Assembly (NCBI RefSeq): GCF_000517125.1
Contig: NZ_KI912155.1
Span: 125,707-189,706, forward strand
Length of the DNA: 64,000 bases
From: Arthrobacter sp. MA-N2
GTDB taxonomy: Bacteria; Actinomycetota; Actinomycetes; Actinomycetales; Micrococcaceae
Reading direction: 5' to 3'
Below, in pieces: positions 11,800-21,345 of the stretch. A program made the position numbers and the translations under genes. Numbering within the stretch: the stretch's first letter is position 1; the number at the start of each line of letters is the position of its first letter. Under the pieces are notes generated by a model, which made no database searches, was not told the DNA's origin, and saw nothing but the letters and a program-made list of their open reading frames with translations.

Positions 11800-12626
11800 C
11801 TAGCCGGCGAGTTGCCGGCGGAGTTCGGACAGCCGGGCGATAACCGAAGCGTCAAGCACTTCGTCCCCCACCTGGACCCGGATTCCACCGATCAACGTCG
11901 GATCAACGCTGATGTTGACCTTCAGCTCGCGGCCGTAGAGGGCGTCAAGCCCGGCCTGCAGACGGCTGGTCTGCGCATCCGTCAACGGACGGGTGACACG
12001 GACAGTTGCGATCCAGCGCTGCTGCCGCTTGGCCGCAAGCTTGGCGAAGTTGTCGATGAGCTTGCTCGGCTTGATGCCGCGCGGCTGCGACACAGCCTGG
12101 CCAATGAGAAGTTGGGATTCCGGGCTTGCGCCAGGAACCAGCCTCTCCGCCAGGATGGTCTTGGCCGCGGCGCTGGCCTGCGACTCTCCCAGAGCACGTT
12201 GTACCTCGTGGCTGGAAGCAACGGCCTGGTTGAAAGCAAACAGATCGTTTTCCAGCTCTTCCAGCCCCGTGATTCCGGAGGCAGAAACGGCCGACTTGTT
12301 TTCAGCCACGGCGATAACCACCGTGGCGGCAAGAGTCTCGAGTGCATCGCCGATATCGCGTGCGGATGCCCAGCGTGAGCTGGCCAATCCACTCACGATT
12401 TCCGCAGCATCAGCGGAGACTTTCCCGCCAACCAGCTGCTTGACCAGCGCCGACTTTTCTTCTCCGCTGCGAGAGGGGTCAGTCAGGGCGCGGCGCAAGC
12501 CAGCCGAGCTGTCCACCGTTCCCAGGATTCCGAAGAGATCCTTAGCCAACTGCAGCGAGGCCGTGGGAAGCTTGGCTTCCAACTGCTCCAGCGCTTTGGT
12601 CAGCGATTCGCTCGATACACCTGCCA

Positions 12627-12627
<1 letters not shown>
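11800..12627 (-). CDS. atpH: ATP synthase delta subunit
   Basis: 275 residues, the long actinobacterial delta (E. coli has about 177). Delta forms the peripheral stalk, joining the top of F1 to subunit b. The conserved C-terminal part includes GIKPSKLIDNFAKLA and DPTLIGGIRVQVGDEVLDASV. The start ATG overlaps the last base of the atpF stop (position 12627), so the two are coupled. Confidence 0.96.
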
Positions 12628-13190
<563 letters not shown>

Positions 13191-13241
13191 TCACCCGTCC
13201 TTATCTACTCGGTTCTGAATGTTCGCTTGGTTCTTAGCGGT

Positions 13242-13460
13242 TTACTTGAGAACGAAAGCGAAGACCAGGCCGAGGATGGCGAGGGCTTCCGTCAGAGCCA
13301 GACCAAGGAACGCGATCGGCTGGAGCACGCGCTGGGCCTCCGGCTGACGTGCAACACCGTTGATGTAAGCAGCAAATACGAGACCCACACCGATACCACC
13401 GCCGATAGCGGAGAGACCGTAGCCAATGAGGTTAAGGGAGCCGTTGATATCGCCGTTCAT
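13242..13460 (-). CDS. atpE: ATP synthase c subunit (proton-binding ring)
   Basis: 72 residues in two membrane helices with the conserved polar loop ARQPE. The ion-binding carboxylate is E58 in LALTEALAI. In helix 1, the position equivalent to the Na+-ligand Gln of sodium-type rings is Val (within GVGLVFAAY), so this looks like a proton ring. Located between atpB and atpF. Confidence 0.97.
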   Translation of the reverse strand: MNGDINGSLNLIGYGLSAIGGGIGVGLVFAAYINGVARQPEAQRVLQPIAFLGLALTEALAILGLVFAFVLK

Positions 13461-13542
13461 TGTTTTCCTTTCAAGATGCCGCAGTCGCGGCAGGTTGTTT
13501 GGTTTGCTTCAACCCCCGAGGGGGAAGATTGAGGGGTTGTGC

Positions 13543-14343
13543 CTAGTGGCTGTCGGCGTGGAGTGCGCCTTCGATGTAAATCGCAGTCAGAAGGGTGAAG
13601 ACGTATGCCTGGAGCACCATGATCAGGGCTTCCAGCATGTACATGGCGATGGAACCGGCGAGCACCAGAACGGATGCACCTTTGAGAAGGACGTTCTCCT
13701 GCATGACAAGGAACTCGATGCCCGAGCCGGCGATCATCACAATTAGGTGACCTGCCATCATGGTGGCGAAGAGGCGGAGGCTGTGGGTGACCGGCCGGAC
13801 CATGAAGTTGGAGATGATTTCGATCGGCACGACGATCGGCAGGATGTACCACGGGACACCGGAAGGAACAGTAGCCAGCTTGAAGTACTTCAGGCCGTTC
13901 TTCTTGATACCGATGCCGATCCAGGTGACATACACGACAGCGGCCAGTACGTAGGCCCCGCCGACGTGCGAGAAGCTCGGGAGCTGGATCACGGGAATGG
14001 CGCCGTAAATGTTGTTCACCAGGATGAAGAAGAACAGGGAGAACAGGAGCGGCACGAACTTCATGAAGTCACGGCCGCCGATGATATCCTTGGCGATGCT
14101 GTTGCGGACGAAGCCGTAGGCCATCTCGCCTGCGAACTGCAGCTTGCCGGGAACCAGCTGCTGCTTGCGTGCAGCAAGGATGAAGAATGTAGCGATAAGG
14201 ACGACCGACAGAATCACCAGCAGCATTTGCTTGGAGAAGCCATCGCTCGCACCCCACGGCAGAATAGCCGGCAGGTGCATTTGGTCGATTCCGGGAGGAG
14301 TGAAGGTCCCTGAATCCTGGGCCGGGAGCGCAAGCGCGATCAA
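13543..14343 (-). CDS. atpB: ATP synthase a subunit (proton channel)
   Basis: 266 residues with about six membrane helices. The essential Arg lies in RPVTHSLRLFATMMAGHL, which faces the c-ring glutamate. The initiation codon is read as TTG at 14343, with GAGAGG 6 bases ahead; no ATG gives a full first helix. It opens the canonical atpBEFHAGDC order. Confidence 0.95.
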   Translation of the reverse strand: MIALALPAQDSGTFTPPGIDQMHLPAILPWGASDGFSKQMLLVILSVVLIATFFILAARKQQLVPGKLQFAGEMAYGFVRNSIAKDIIGGRDFMKFVPLLFSLFFFILVNNIYGAIPVIQLPSFSHVGGAYVLAAVVYVTWIGIGIKKNGLKYFKLATVPSGVPWYILPIVVPIEIISNFMVRPVTHSLRLFATMMAGHLIVMIAGSGIEFLVMQENVLLKGASVLVLAGSIAMYMLEALIMVLQAYVFTLLTAIYIEGALHADSH

Positions 14344-14424
14344 CGCGTTTCCTCTCTGCAGTGTCCATCATTGGGCGTTGGTGAGGATCCGGCCGCGTTT
14401 CTTGCAGCCTTTTCCCGTGTGGAA

Positions 14425-14763
14425 TTATTTGGCATTTCTGTCCCCGTCCTGGGGCGGACCGCTGTCTGCTTTGCTCTCACCTGAAGAAAAACGCTGACTG
14501 GTGAGTCCATGCATATGGGAAAGATAGAACCCTCCTGCGGCTCCGAGCAGAGCGCCAAGGAGCACAATCCAGCGAGTCCCCCACAGATTATCCAAACCCC
14601 AGCCTATCAAACTCCAGACTATGATCCCGCCAATAATGTAGCTGAAGACGGCTATGCCGGCGTTGTAACCGCCGTCACTTCCGTCGCTCGTGGACTCAGT
14701 GGAATCGCCGGGTTTTTCGGCGTGGGGCGTAGCGACGCGTCCTTTGTTCTTACGGGTGAACAT
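14425..14763 (-). CDS. AtpZ/AtpI-like small membrane protein
   Basis: 112 residues from the ATG at 14763 (MFTRKNKGRVATPHAE). Two membrane helices (AGIAVFSYIIGGIIVWSLIG and WIVLLGALLGAAGGFYL) are joined by the short GLDNLWGT turn, a pattern of AtpZ-type ATP synthase accessory proteins. Such proteins are thought to assist c-ring assembly or Mg2+ handling. The start overlaps the end of the upstream atpI-like gene by 14 bases. Assignment is by topology and position more than by sequence. Confidence 0.75.
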   Translation of the reverse strand: MFTRKNKGRVATPHAEKPGDSTESTSDGSDGGYNAGIAVFSYIIGGIIVWSLIGWGLDNLWGTRWIVLLGALLGAAGGFYLSHMHGLTSQRFSSGESKADSGPPQDGDRNAK

Positions 14764-15238
14764 CGTTATCCCCTTTGCGTGCTTCAGGGTCGTTGTAGAT
14801 CTGCAGCCGGGCCTTGCTAAAGCCGTAGATTTCGGCCGCTTGCCAAAAGACGACGGCGACGACGGCGCCAATCACGAACCAGCGACCGTGCAGCCACGAG
14901 GGTGCTCCGAGGACAAACAGCACGACGGCGAACCCGACAACCTTGACAAAGTAACTGGCCACAAAGAGGCCGACCGCTCCTGAAGGGTTGTCACGACCGA
15001 CGAAATGGCCGATCAGCAAGCTGATGGCAAAGAACACCATCACCAGCACGCCGCCGAAAGCGACGGAAAGAACCCCTTGGCCGCCATTCATGACCGCCGC
15101 GACGACGGAAGTAACCGCGAGGGCCAGCACGGCCGCTATTGAACTGAGGAAGAGCAGCCGTAGCCACAGCGAAGAGGCGGAGCGGGAGGCAACAACGCCG
15201 CTCGAGTCGGACTGTTGTCCGCCGGCGTTGGAAGTCAT
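14750..15238 (-). CDS. atpI: ATP synthase subunit I-like membrane protein
   Basis: 162 residues with four predicted membrane helices (LWLRLLFLSSIAAVLALAV, GVLSVAFGGVLVMVFFAISLL, VGLFVASYFVKVVGFAVVL, WFVIGAVVAVVFWQAAEIYG). It begins the atp gene cluster between wecA and atpB, the place normally held by atpI, whose product helps assemble the c-ring. Sequence identity to E. coli AtpI cannot be judged by eye, so the symbol rests mainly on context. Confidence 0.7.
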   Translation of the reverse strand: MTSNAGGQQSDSSGVVASRSASSLWLRLLFLSSIAAVLALAVTSVVAAVMNGGQGVLSVAFGGVLVMVFFAISLLIGHFVGRDNPSGAVGLFVASYFVKVVGFAVVLFVLGAPSWLHGRWFVIGAVVAVVFWQAAEIYGFSKARLQIYNDPEARKGDNDVHP

Positions 15239-15366
15239 GGGGATGCCAATCGTCGTGGCAAAAATGCCAAAGTCTCAAAAAAGGTGGGTGCGCGGGCGAG
15301 TGACTGTCCGCCCTAGAATTCTACATGAGATAGAACTGTGATGATAACGCCCTTGTCATACAGCGT

Positions 15367-16476
15367 CTACCGTGCAGCACGCCCTTTTCGGGCAAAGTAT
15401 GGCCATGCTGTCACTCCAGCCATGATCAGTGCAGCCACGATATCCACTGTGAGGACCATCTGCCAGGGGAAAATGGCAAAGGCGAGCCCTCCGAAGGCCA
15501 AAATGCAGGTCCACACGTACATCATGAGCACCGCCGTGCGGTGTGTGTGGCCAAGCTCAATGAGCTTGTGGTGTAAATGTCCCCGGTCGGCGGACCAGGG
15601 CGATTGTCCGCGGGCTGTCCGCCGCAAAACCGCCAGGCCTAGGTCCAGCAACGGCAGCGAGAGAATCGCGAACGGCAACAGGATGGGGACGATCGTCGGA
15701 ATACCGTTGGCACGGTCATAGAGTCCGGAACTGATCTGGCCCGTCGAGACCACACCGGCCGAGGCCATCACGAGTCCCAAGAGCATCGCCCCGGAGTCAC
15801 CCATGAAAATCTTGGCCGGAAACCAATTGTGGGGCAGGAATCCAATGCAGCACCCCACGATGATCGCCATCAGGAGCGCCGCCAGATCCGATCTGTCCGT
15901 AAGAGTTGCATTGCGGTGGACCCAATATGCGGTAAGGAAGAACGCAACCCCGCCAATAGCTGCAACGCCCGCCGCCAGGCCGTCAAGGCCATCGATGAAA
16001 TTGACGGCATTCATGGTGGTCACGATAAGGAGTGCGGTCAGGATGATCCGCAGCGGCTCACCTTCAATCCGAATGGGTTCAGGAACAAACGGAATCACGG
16101 ACATCTGCACGCCCCAAACTGCGACGATCGTGCCGGCCGTGCATTGGCCAATCAGCTTGACCCACCACCGGATATCCATCACATCGTCGGCAACGCCAAC
16201 CGCGACGATCACCAGCGCTCCGGCCAGTATTCCCCACGGCGCGCCGTTCCCACGGAAGATGTCCTTCACGAAAAACGAATTGCTCGCCACCACGAGGGCC
16301 ACGGCAAAGCCTGCGAAGAGGCCCAATCCGCCGAGCCGTGAGATGGGCACTGAGTGCATATCGCGGCTGCGGATGGGTGCAAAAAGCCGAAGCTTGTTCC
16401 CCATCCGGCGGGCTACCCACGTAGCGAGATAGGACACGACGGCAGCCGTGAGCATCATGAGCGAATACATGATCAC
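15367..16476 (-). CDS. wecA: Undecaprenyl-phosphate GlcNAc-1-phosphate transferase, WecA/TagO family
   Basis: 369 residues with about eleven membrane helices. It moves GlcNAc-1-phosphate from UDP-GlcNAc to the lipid carrier, the first step of cell-wall glycopolymer or arabinogalactan linker synthesis. Family motifs: GVADDVMDIRWW (the DD pair that binds Mg2+), NAVNFIDGLDGLAAG, KIFMGDSGAMLLG, and the His loop DRGHLHHKLIELGHTHR. The GTG at 16476 is preferred because AGGAG lies 8 bases before it; the open frame upstream is low-complexity Pro/Gly. Mycobacteria also carry a WecA gene next to the atp operon. Confidence 0.93.
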   Translation of the reverse strand: MIMYSLMMLTAAVVSYLATWVARRMGNKLRLFAPIRSRDMHSVPISRLGGLGLFAGFAVALVVASNSFFVKDIFRGNGAPWGILAGALVIVAVGVADDVMDIRWWVKLIGQCTAGTIVAVWGVQMSVIPFVPEPIRIEGEPLRIILTALLIVTTMNAVNFIDGLDGLAAGVAAIGGVAFFLTAYWVHRNATLTDRSDLAALLMAIIVGCCIGFLPHNWFPAKIFMGDSGAMLLGLVMASAGVVSTGQISSGLYDRANGIPTIVPILLPFAILSLPLLDLGLAVLRRTARGQSPWSADRGHLHHKLIELGHTHRTAVLMMYVWTCILAFGGLAFAIFPWQMVLTVDIVAALIMAGVTAWPYFARKGRAAR

Positions 16477-16689
16477 GTGGGCGGCTCCTGTTGGCGGTGG
16501 TGGTGGATTTTGTCCCCGGCGACTAGCTGCCGGTACAACACCCGCAACACCGCTGCGCACCGCCGAATATTGCTGTACTACAGTTGGACTCTGTCAAGAT
16601 ACTAGCGGTAACGGCGGCTTTGCTCCGTTTCACGCGCCCCTAGGGCGAGCCGGGAGGACCCTCCCGCTACTGCCCGGAAGGAACCCTAC

Positions 16690-17586
16690 ATGACTCTCTC
16701 CGTTGCCGTTGCGGCCGTGACCTTTGACCGCCCCGGAGAGCTTAAAGTCCTGCTCGACGCCGTCAACAAGCAGTCCATACCGGTGGATACCATCTGTCTG
16801 GTGGACAGCGGTACCACCCCTTCGCGGGAGGTTGCAACGGCTCATCCGAAAGTGGACTATGTCCGCTCCGAGGCGAATCTGGGCGGGGCGGGCGGCTTCG
16901 CCCTTGCGATCCTCAAGGCGGTAGCCAGCGGCGCTGAATGGGTCTGGATCATGGACGATGATGCCGAACCCGGCGACCCCGAATGTCTCGAGACCCTGGT
17001 TCGCGAAGCGGAAGCCCGAGGACTCGATGCTGTAGTCCCCCTCGTGGTGGCACCCGGCTACCCGGACAAACTCTCTTTCTTCTTTCGAATAGACGGCAAG
17101 GTGACCCACGACCGCGCCGAGGTCGAGAAGGCGGGGTTCCTGCCCGACGTCGGGCACTTCTTCAACGGGGCGCTCATCCGCTCCAGCGTCTTCTTCAAAG
17201 TAGGGGTGCCGGATATCCGGCTGTTCATCCGGGGCGATGAAGTGGACTTCATGATCCGCCTTCGGAAAGCCGGGATACGCTTCGGCACGGTCGCGACCGC
17301 TTGGATCACCCATCCCCATGCCTTTTCAGAGACGAAGCATGTATTCGGCGCGCGCTGGCATGTGATCGTTCCGGATTCAGCCTTCAAGCGCTACTTCTAC
17401 TACCGCAACCGCGGCTATTTGATCCGCCGCTATCGCCGCGGAAAGTCGATGGTGGCCGACGTCGGGGGCTACTTGGGCTATTTCCTCCCCCGCGGTGACT
17501 TCCGCGGGCTCGCAGAGTGGTTCCGGGCATTCTCGGCGGGTCTGCGGAACAAAGGCTTCGGGCCGCTGGAGGACCAGAAGTTCTAG
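16690..17586 (+). CDS. GT2 glycosyltransferase (galactofuranosyltransferase-like)
   Basis: 298 residues, cytoplasmic GT-A fold. VAAVTFDRPGELKVLLDAV starts the nucleotide-sugar domain, NLGGAGGF follows, and MDDDAEP is the metal-binding DxD. RGDEVDFMIR supplies the probable catalytic base region, and WITHP follows. The overall pattern resembles GlfT1-type enzymes that add Galf or rhamnose to cell-wall glycans. Shine-Dalgarno GGAAGG lies about 8 bases upstream. It is divergent from wecA and overlaps the end of the WecG-type gene by 4 bp. Confidence 0.85.
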   Translation: MTLSVAVAAVTFDRPGELKVLLDAVNKQSIPVDTICLVDSGTTPSREVATAHPKVDYVRSEANLGGAGGFALAILKAVASGAEWVWIMDDDAEPGDPECLETLVREAEARGLDAVVPLVVAPGYPDKLSFFFRIDGKVTHDRAEVEKAGFLPDVGHFFNGALIRSSVFFKVGVPDIRLFIRGDEVDFMIRLRKAGIRFGTVATAWITHPHAFSETKHVFGARWHVIVPDSAFKRYFYYRNRGYLIRRYRRGKSMVADVGGYLGYFLPRGDFRGLAEWFRAFSAGLRNKGFGPLEDQKF

Positions 17587-18392
17587 CGCTCGTGTTCGGC
17601 TGGACTGCGATCCACCGTGGTGTTGTTGCCCGCGAGCCGACGGCGGACCAGCAGGCCGAGCAGAATCCACGGTTCACCGAAGACCCGGTAAGCGACACGT
17701 CCCGGGTGCAAGATGAGTCGCCAAGCCCATTCGAGGCCGAGGCGACCAAGCCAGCGGGGAGCGAGTTTCTGTAGGCCCGCCAACTGTTCAATCGCCCCGC
17801 CCACCGTGCAGTAGACGGCAGGCGGAAGTTCCTCGAGGCGGCGGTGTAGGACGGATTCCTGCAGGGGCATTCCCAAGCCAAGAAGAACCAGCTGGGGCTG
17901 GAATTCCGCCAGCCAGGCAACGGCGGACTCTTCGCTGTCATTGTCCCAATTATCGCCGGGCCGGCCTGCGACCTCGGCGTCGGGGACGATTCCGCGGAGA
18001 CGCTCGACCGTCTTGGCGTTGGCCTCGGGACCCGCCCCGACGACCGCAATCCGGCGTAGTCCTTCAACACCGCCGAGCGCGGGCACCCAGTCCGTGGATC
18101 CCAAGCGGTGTTCCATCAACCCCTGGCCGCTGCTGCGTGAGTTTCCCCGGCGGCAAAGCCCCCAGAGCATGGCGACGGGCGCACCGTCCAGGAGCACCAC
18201 GTCACTGCGTTCATAGAGGAGCCGGAAATCCGGACTCGAATGAAACAGCGTGACGCTATGCAGATTGTGTCCAAGAACCACTTTGGTGGTGCCGTCTGAA
18301 ACGAACCCGCTCATGGCCTGGATCAGCTCGTCGGCGCACAAGGCAGTAACGTCTACGTCCAAAAGGGGAACACGATCCCGGACCAGGCTCAT
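17583..18392 (-). CDS. WecG/TagA/CpsF family glycosyltransferase (GT26)
   Basis: 269 residues. N-terminal LGHNLHSVTLFHSSPDF and VLLDGAPVAMLWGL match the acceptor region of the family. Later come IAVVGAGPEANAKTVERLRGIVPDAEVAGRPG and LVLLGLGMPLQESVL, then GGAIEQLAG and APRWLGRLGLEWAWRLILHPGR, a strong signature. TagA/WecG enzymes add ManNAc or a related sugar to lipid-linked GlcNAc, so this gene could act right after WecA. It shares a 4-bp ATGA overlap with tsaC upstream. Confidence 0.9.
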   Translation of the reverse strand: MSLVRDRVPLLDVDVTALCADELIQAMSGFVSDGTTKVVLGHNLHSVTLFHSSPDFRLLYERSDVVLLDGAPVAMLWGLCRRGNSRSSGQGLMEHRLGSTDWVPALGGVEGLRRIAVVGAGPEANAKTVERLRGIVPDAEVAGRPGDNWDNDSEESAVAWLAEFQPQLVLLGLGMPLQESVLHRRLEELPPAVYCTVGGAIEQLAGLQKLAPRWLGRLGLEWAWRLILHPGRVAYRVFGEPWILLGLLVRRRLAGNNTTVDRSPAEHER

Positions 18393-19189
18393 TCGGCCCT
18401 GGTCTCCCCCGAAACAGCGGCTTCACCGGAAACCGGGCCCTCAGCGTGGTTTTCCGTTACCGCTTCGGGCGCTGGTTCGGTGGACGTTTCCGGTGCGGCT
18501 TCCGCTTCACCCGCCGCTTCCGGCCCCTCTTCGCCCAGTCCCAGCAAGCCCGGAACCACCTCACGGAGGCGCTCGAGGGAAATTGCGCCGTCGCGGACCA
18601 CCCGGAACGGCACGGCGGTGGCGTCAACAATCGTGGATGCTACGGACTCGGTTCCCACGACCGGCCGGAACCCGCCCTCAAGGTACACCTCGACGGATTC
18701 AGCAAGCTGGGTCCTCGCCTCGGATGCCGTCTGCGCCGCCGGTTGGCCGGTACGATTCGCCGAGGACACTGCCAGTGGGCCGGTGCGGTTGAGCAGTTCA
18801 AGCGCAATTTCGTCGTCGGGCATGCGCAAGGCAACGGTTCCGCGCGTCTCCCCCAGGTCCCAGTCCAGGGATGGCTGGGCGTGGAAGATCAGCGTCAGAC
18901 CGCCTGGCCAGAAGGCCTCAGCCAGTTTTCGGGCGTCCTCCGGCACATCGGTTGCGAGCCCGTCCAATGCATTGGGCCGTGGGATCAATACCGGGGGCGG
19001 CATGTGGCGGCCGCGGCCCTTGGAAACAAGCAGCATGGTAACGGCCTGGGGTGAGAAAGCATCGGCCGCAATGCCGTAGACGGTGTCCGTCGGCATCACG
19101 ATGCACTTTTTCTCGTTGATGGCGCGCTGCGCGTGCTCCAGGCCTTCGGCGCGTTGTTCCTCTGACGTGCAGTTGTAGCTTGTGGTCAC
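18389..19189 (-). CDS. tsaC: L-threonylcarbamoyladenylate synthase (Sua5/YrdC family)
   Basis: 266 residues. It makes threonylcarbamoyl-AMP from Thr, bicarbonate and ATP for the t6A37 modification of ANN-decoding tRNAs. Motifs: PTDTVYGIAADAF, SKGRGRHMPPPVLI, LAEAFWPGGLTLI, TVALRMPDDEIA and LAVSSANRTGQPAAQT. The catalytic domain ends near residue 210. After it comes an Ala/Glu/Pro-rich acidic tail of about 55 residues, too short to be the Sua5 C-terminal domain and likely disordered. GTG start. Sits in the rho-prfA-prmC group. Confidence 0.93.
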   Translation of the reverse strand: MTTSYNCTSEEQRAEGLEHAQRAINEKKCIVMPTDTVYGIAADAFSPQAVTMLLVSKGRGRHMPPPVLIPRPNALDGLATDVPEDARKLAEAFWPGGLTLIFHAQPSLDWDLGETRGTVALRMPDDEIALELLNRTGPLAVSSANRTGQPAAQTASEARTQLAESVEVYLEGGFRPVVGTESVASTIVDATAVPFRVVRDGAISLERLREVVPGLLGLGEEGPEAAGEAEAAPETSTEPAPEAVTENHAEGPVSGEAAVSGETRAE

Positions 19190-19201
19190 AGCGCTATTCT
19201 T

Positions 19202-20074
19202 TCATTTCCCGGAGGCAGGAATTGCCAACACTGCGCTCGTGGCACGTTCCTTGCCGTTGAGATCGATATGGGTGGTGACTTTCGTCCAGCAGCCTGCGGC
19301 CTTGAGATGTTCGGAAATCCACCTTGCCTGAACCTCGGCGTGCTCCATCACGAAGAAGCCGCCGCCTTTGAGGAGCCGCGCAGCCGAGGCGGCAGCCGCC
19401 GTCGGGAGTTCCATTCCGTCCGCTCCCCCGCCGTAGAGCGCCTCGGGCGGATCGTGCAGTGCGACTTCAGGTTCGTTCGGAATTGCTGCGGCGGGAATGT
19501 AGGGCGGGTTGGAAACGACGACGTCAAAGGTTCCGTCGTGCTCGGGCAAAGCATTTCGGAGGTCGCCTTGCACGAGCTTCACGCCAAGGGGCTTCAAATT
19601 CTTCGTGGCCCAGGCGTGGGCAAACGTGCTGAACTCCACGGCGTGGACCTCGGCTCCGGGCACCTCCTGGGCAATCGAGCCGGCAATCGCACCGGAACCG
19701 GTGCCAAGATCGACAACTTTCGGGTGGGGGATTCCCTGGAGGTGGTCAATGACCAGCTGGACCACTGACTCGGTTTCGGGCCTCGGAATGAACACGCCCG
19801 GCCCCACGGCAAGCGTGAGGTAGCGGAAGTGCGCGACGCCGGTAATGTGCTGCAGTGGAACGCGCTGTGCGCGCTCGGCCACCAAGTCCGCGTAGCCTTC
19901 GGGGGCTGCGGAATCGCCGAGCAGCATGGCACGCAGCCGCCCCAGGCCGACACCCAAGAGATGTTCGGCGAGGAGCTCCGCGTCCACGCGCGGAGTGGGG
20001 ACTCCGGCGTCGGTCAGGATATTGGTTGCCTCACGGACGGCGTCGGCGAGGCTTTGGCCCGGGAAGAGCGTCAT
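19202..20074 (-). CDS. prmC: Release-factor glutamine methyltransferase PrmC
   Basis: 290 residues. It methylates the Gln of the GGQ motif in release factors using S-adenosylmethionine. The N-terminal helical domain (1-80) recognises the release factor. VVDLGTGSGAIAGSIA is the SAM site, and VVSNPPYIP is the NPPY motif that binds the target glutamine. It lies 18 bases downstream of prfA, its substrate gene, the usual arrangement. Confidence 0.96.
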   Translation of the reverse strand: MTLFPGQSLADAVREATNILTDAGVPTPRVDAELLAEHLLGVGLGRLRAMLLGDSAAPEGYADLVAERAQRVPLQHITGVAHFRYLTLAVGPGVFIPRPETESVVQLVIDHLQGIPHPKVVDLGTGSGAIAGSIAQEVPGAEVHAVEFSTFAHAWATKNLKPLGVKLVQGDLRNALPEHDGTFDVVVSNPPYIPAAAIPNEPEVALHDPPEALYGGGADGMELPTAAAASAARLLKGGGFFVMEHAEVQARWISEHLKAAGCWTKVTTHIDLNGKERATSAVLAIPASGK

Positions 20075-20092
20075 GGGGATCCTTGCAGGCTG

Positions 20093-21166
20093 TTACTCGC
20101 CCAGGGCGTCCAGGCGCGACTGTTCGTCCATTTCGATGGCCGATTGGATGACCGGCTCCAGGTCACCGTTCATGACAGCGTCCAGGTTATAGGCCTTGTA
20201 GCCGGTACGGTGGTCGGCAATCCGGTTTTCCGGGAAGTTGTAGGTGCGAATACGCTCAGAACGGTCCATGGTGCGGATCTGCGACTTGCGCTGGGCAGAG
20301 TTTTCGGCGTCGATCTGTTCCTGCTGATGGGCGAGGATACGGGCGCGCAGCACGCGCATGCCCGCTTCGCGGTTCTGCAGCTGGGACTTTTCGTTCTGCA
20401 TCGCCACCACGATGCCAGTCGGTAGGTGGGTAATGCGGACTGCCGAGTCGGTGGTGTTGACGGACTGGCCGCCAGGACCGGAGGACCGGTAGACGTCGAT
20501 TTTGAGGTCATTCTGGTTGATCTCGAGCTCTTCGGGCTCATCCACTTCCGGAAGCACCAGTACGCCGGCAGCGGAGGTGTGGATGCGGCCCTGCGACTCC
20601 GTGACAGGAACACGCTGAACACGGTGCACTCCGCCCTCGAACTTCAGCCGGGCGTACACGCCTTCAGCGGGATCGTTCGAGTTGCCCTTGACGGCCATCT
20701 GGACGTCCTTGTAACCGCCCAGATCAGATTCCGTGGCTGAGATGAGCTCGGTCTTCCAGCCCCGCGACTCCGCGTAGCGCATGTACATCCGCAGCAGGTC
20801 CCCGGCGAAGAGCGCAGCTTCGTCACCGCCTTCGCCACCCTTGACCTCAAGAATGACGTTACGTGCGTCGTCAGGATCGCGCGGGATCAGCAAGCGGCGC
20901 AATTTCTCCTGCGCTGCCGGAAGCTTTGCCTCGATTTCATCTACCTCAGCAGCAAATTCGGCGTCCTCGGAAGCCATTTCCTTTGCCGCTTCAAGATCGT
21001 CCATGAGTCCGCGCCAACGGTTGTACGCCTCCACAATGCCCTGCAACTGCGCCGAACGCCGTCCCAGCTTGCGAGCCAACGCCTGGTCGGCATAAACGGC
21101 AGGATCACTCAACTGCGCCTGAATAGCAGCATGCTCATCAAGCAATCCCTGTACGGACTCAAACAT
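20093..21166 (-). CDS. prfA: Peptide chain release factor 1
   Basis: 357 residues. It reads UAA and UAG codons and releases the peptide. The tripeptide anticodon is PVT in [16 protein letters not shown], which marks RF1 (RF2 has SPF). [18 protein letters not shown] carries the catalytic GGQ, the site PrmC would methylate. [16 protein letters not shown] is also typical. Starts at the ATG at 21166 after the palindromic repeat that follows rho. Confidence 0.97.
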   Translation of the reverse strand: MFESVQGLLDEHAAIQAQLSDPAVYADQALARKLGRRSAQLQGIVEAYNRWRGLMDDLEAAKEMASEDAEFAAEVDEIEAKLPAAQEKLRRLLIPRDPDDARNVILEVKGGEGGDEAALFAGDLLRMYMRYAESRGWKTELISATESDLGGYKDVQMAVKGNSNDPAEGVYARLKFEGGVHRVQRVPVTESQGRIHTSAAGVLVLPEVDEPEELEINQNDLKIDVYRSSGPGGQSVNTTDSAVRITHLPTGIVVAMQNEKSQLQNREAGMRVLRARILAHQQEQIDAENSAQRKSQIRTMDRSERIRTYNFPENRIADHRTGYKAYNLDAVMNGDLEPVIQSAIEMDEQSRLDALGE

Positions 21167-21205
21167 TTCTCAACCTCTTTCGACTTGCAACCAAGTCTAA
21201 TAACT

Positions 21206-21270
21206 GCAACGCGGGGTCACTTACGGCCCATGCCGATGGCCCGGATGGGCCGTATCTGACCTCGCGTTGC
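21206..21270. repeat. Intergenic palindromic repeat, family B
   Basis: Arms at 21206-21230 and 21246-21270 are inverted copies (GCAACGCG-GGTCA then TACGGCCCA) with three mismatches, around a GC-rich centre. It fills the gap between the end of rho and the start of prfA. On the minus strand it could fold into a long hairpin and end or attenuate rho transcription. From memory this palindrome type recurs in Arthrobacter intergenic regions; only one copy is in this window. Confidence 0.7.
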
Positions 21271-21345
21271 AACGGGAAGGGGCGGGGGCGGAACATCCGC
21301 GCGGCACCAACCGCACGAACGAACCAGCACCCGCCCCTAAAACAG

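Noticed and set aside
13242..13460. Sodium-type c-ring
   Set aside because: The helix-1 position that carries the Na+-ligand Gln is Val, so a proton ring is more likely.
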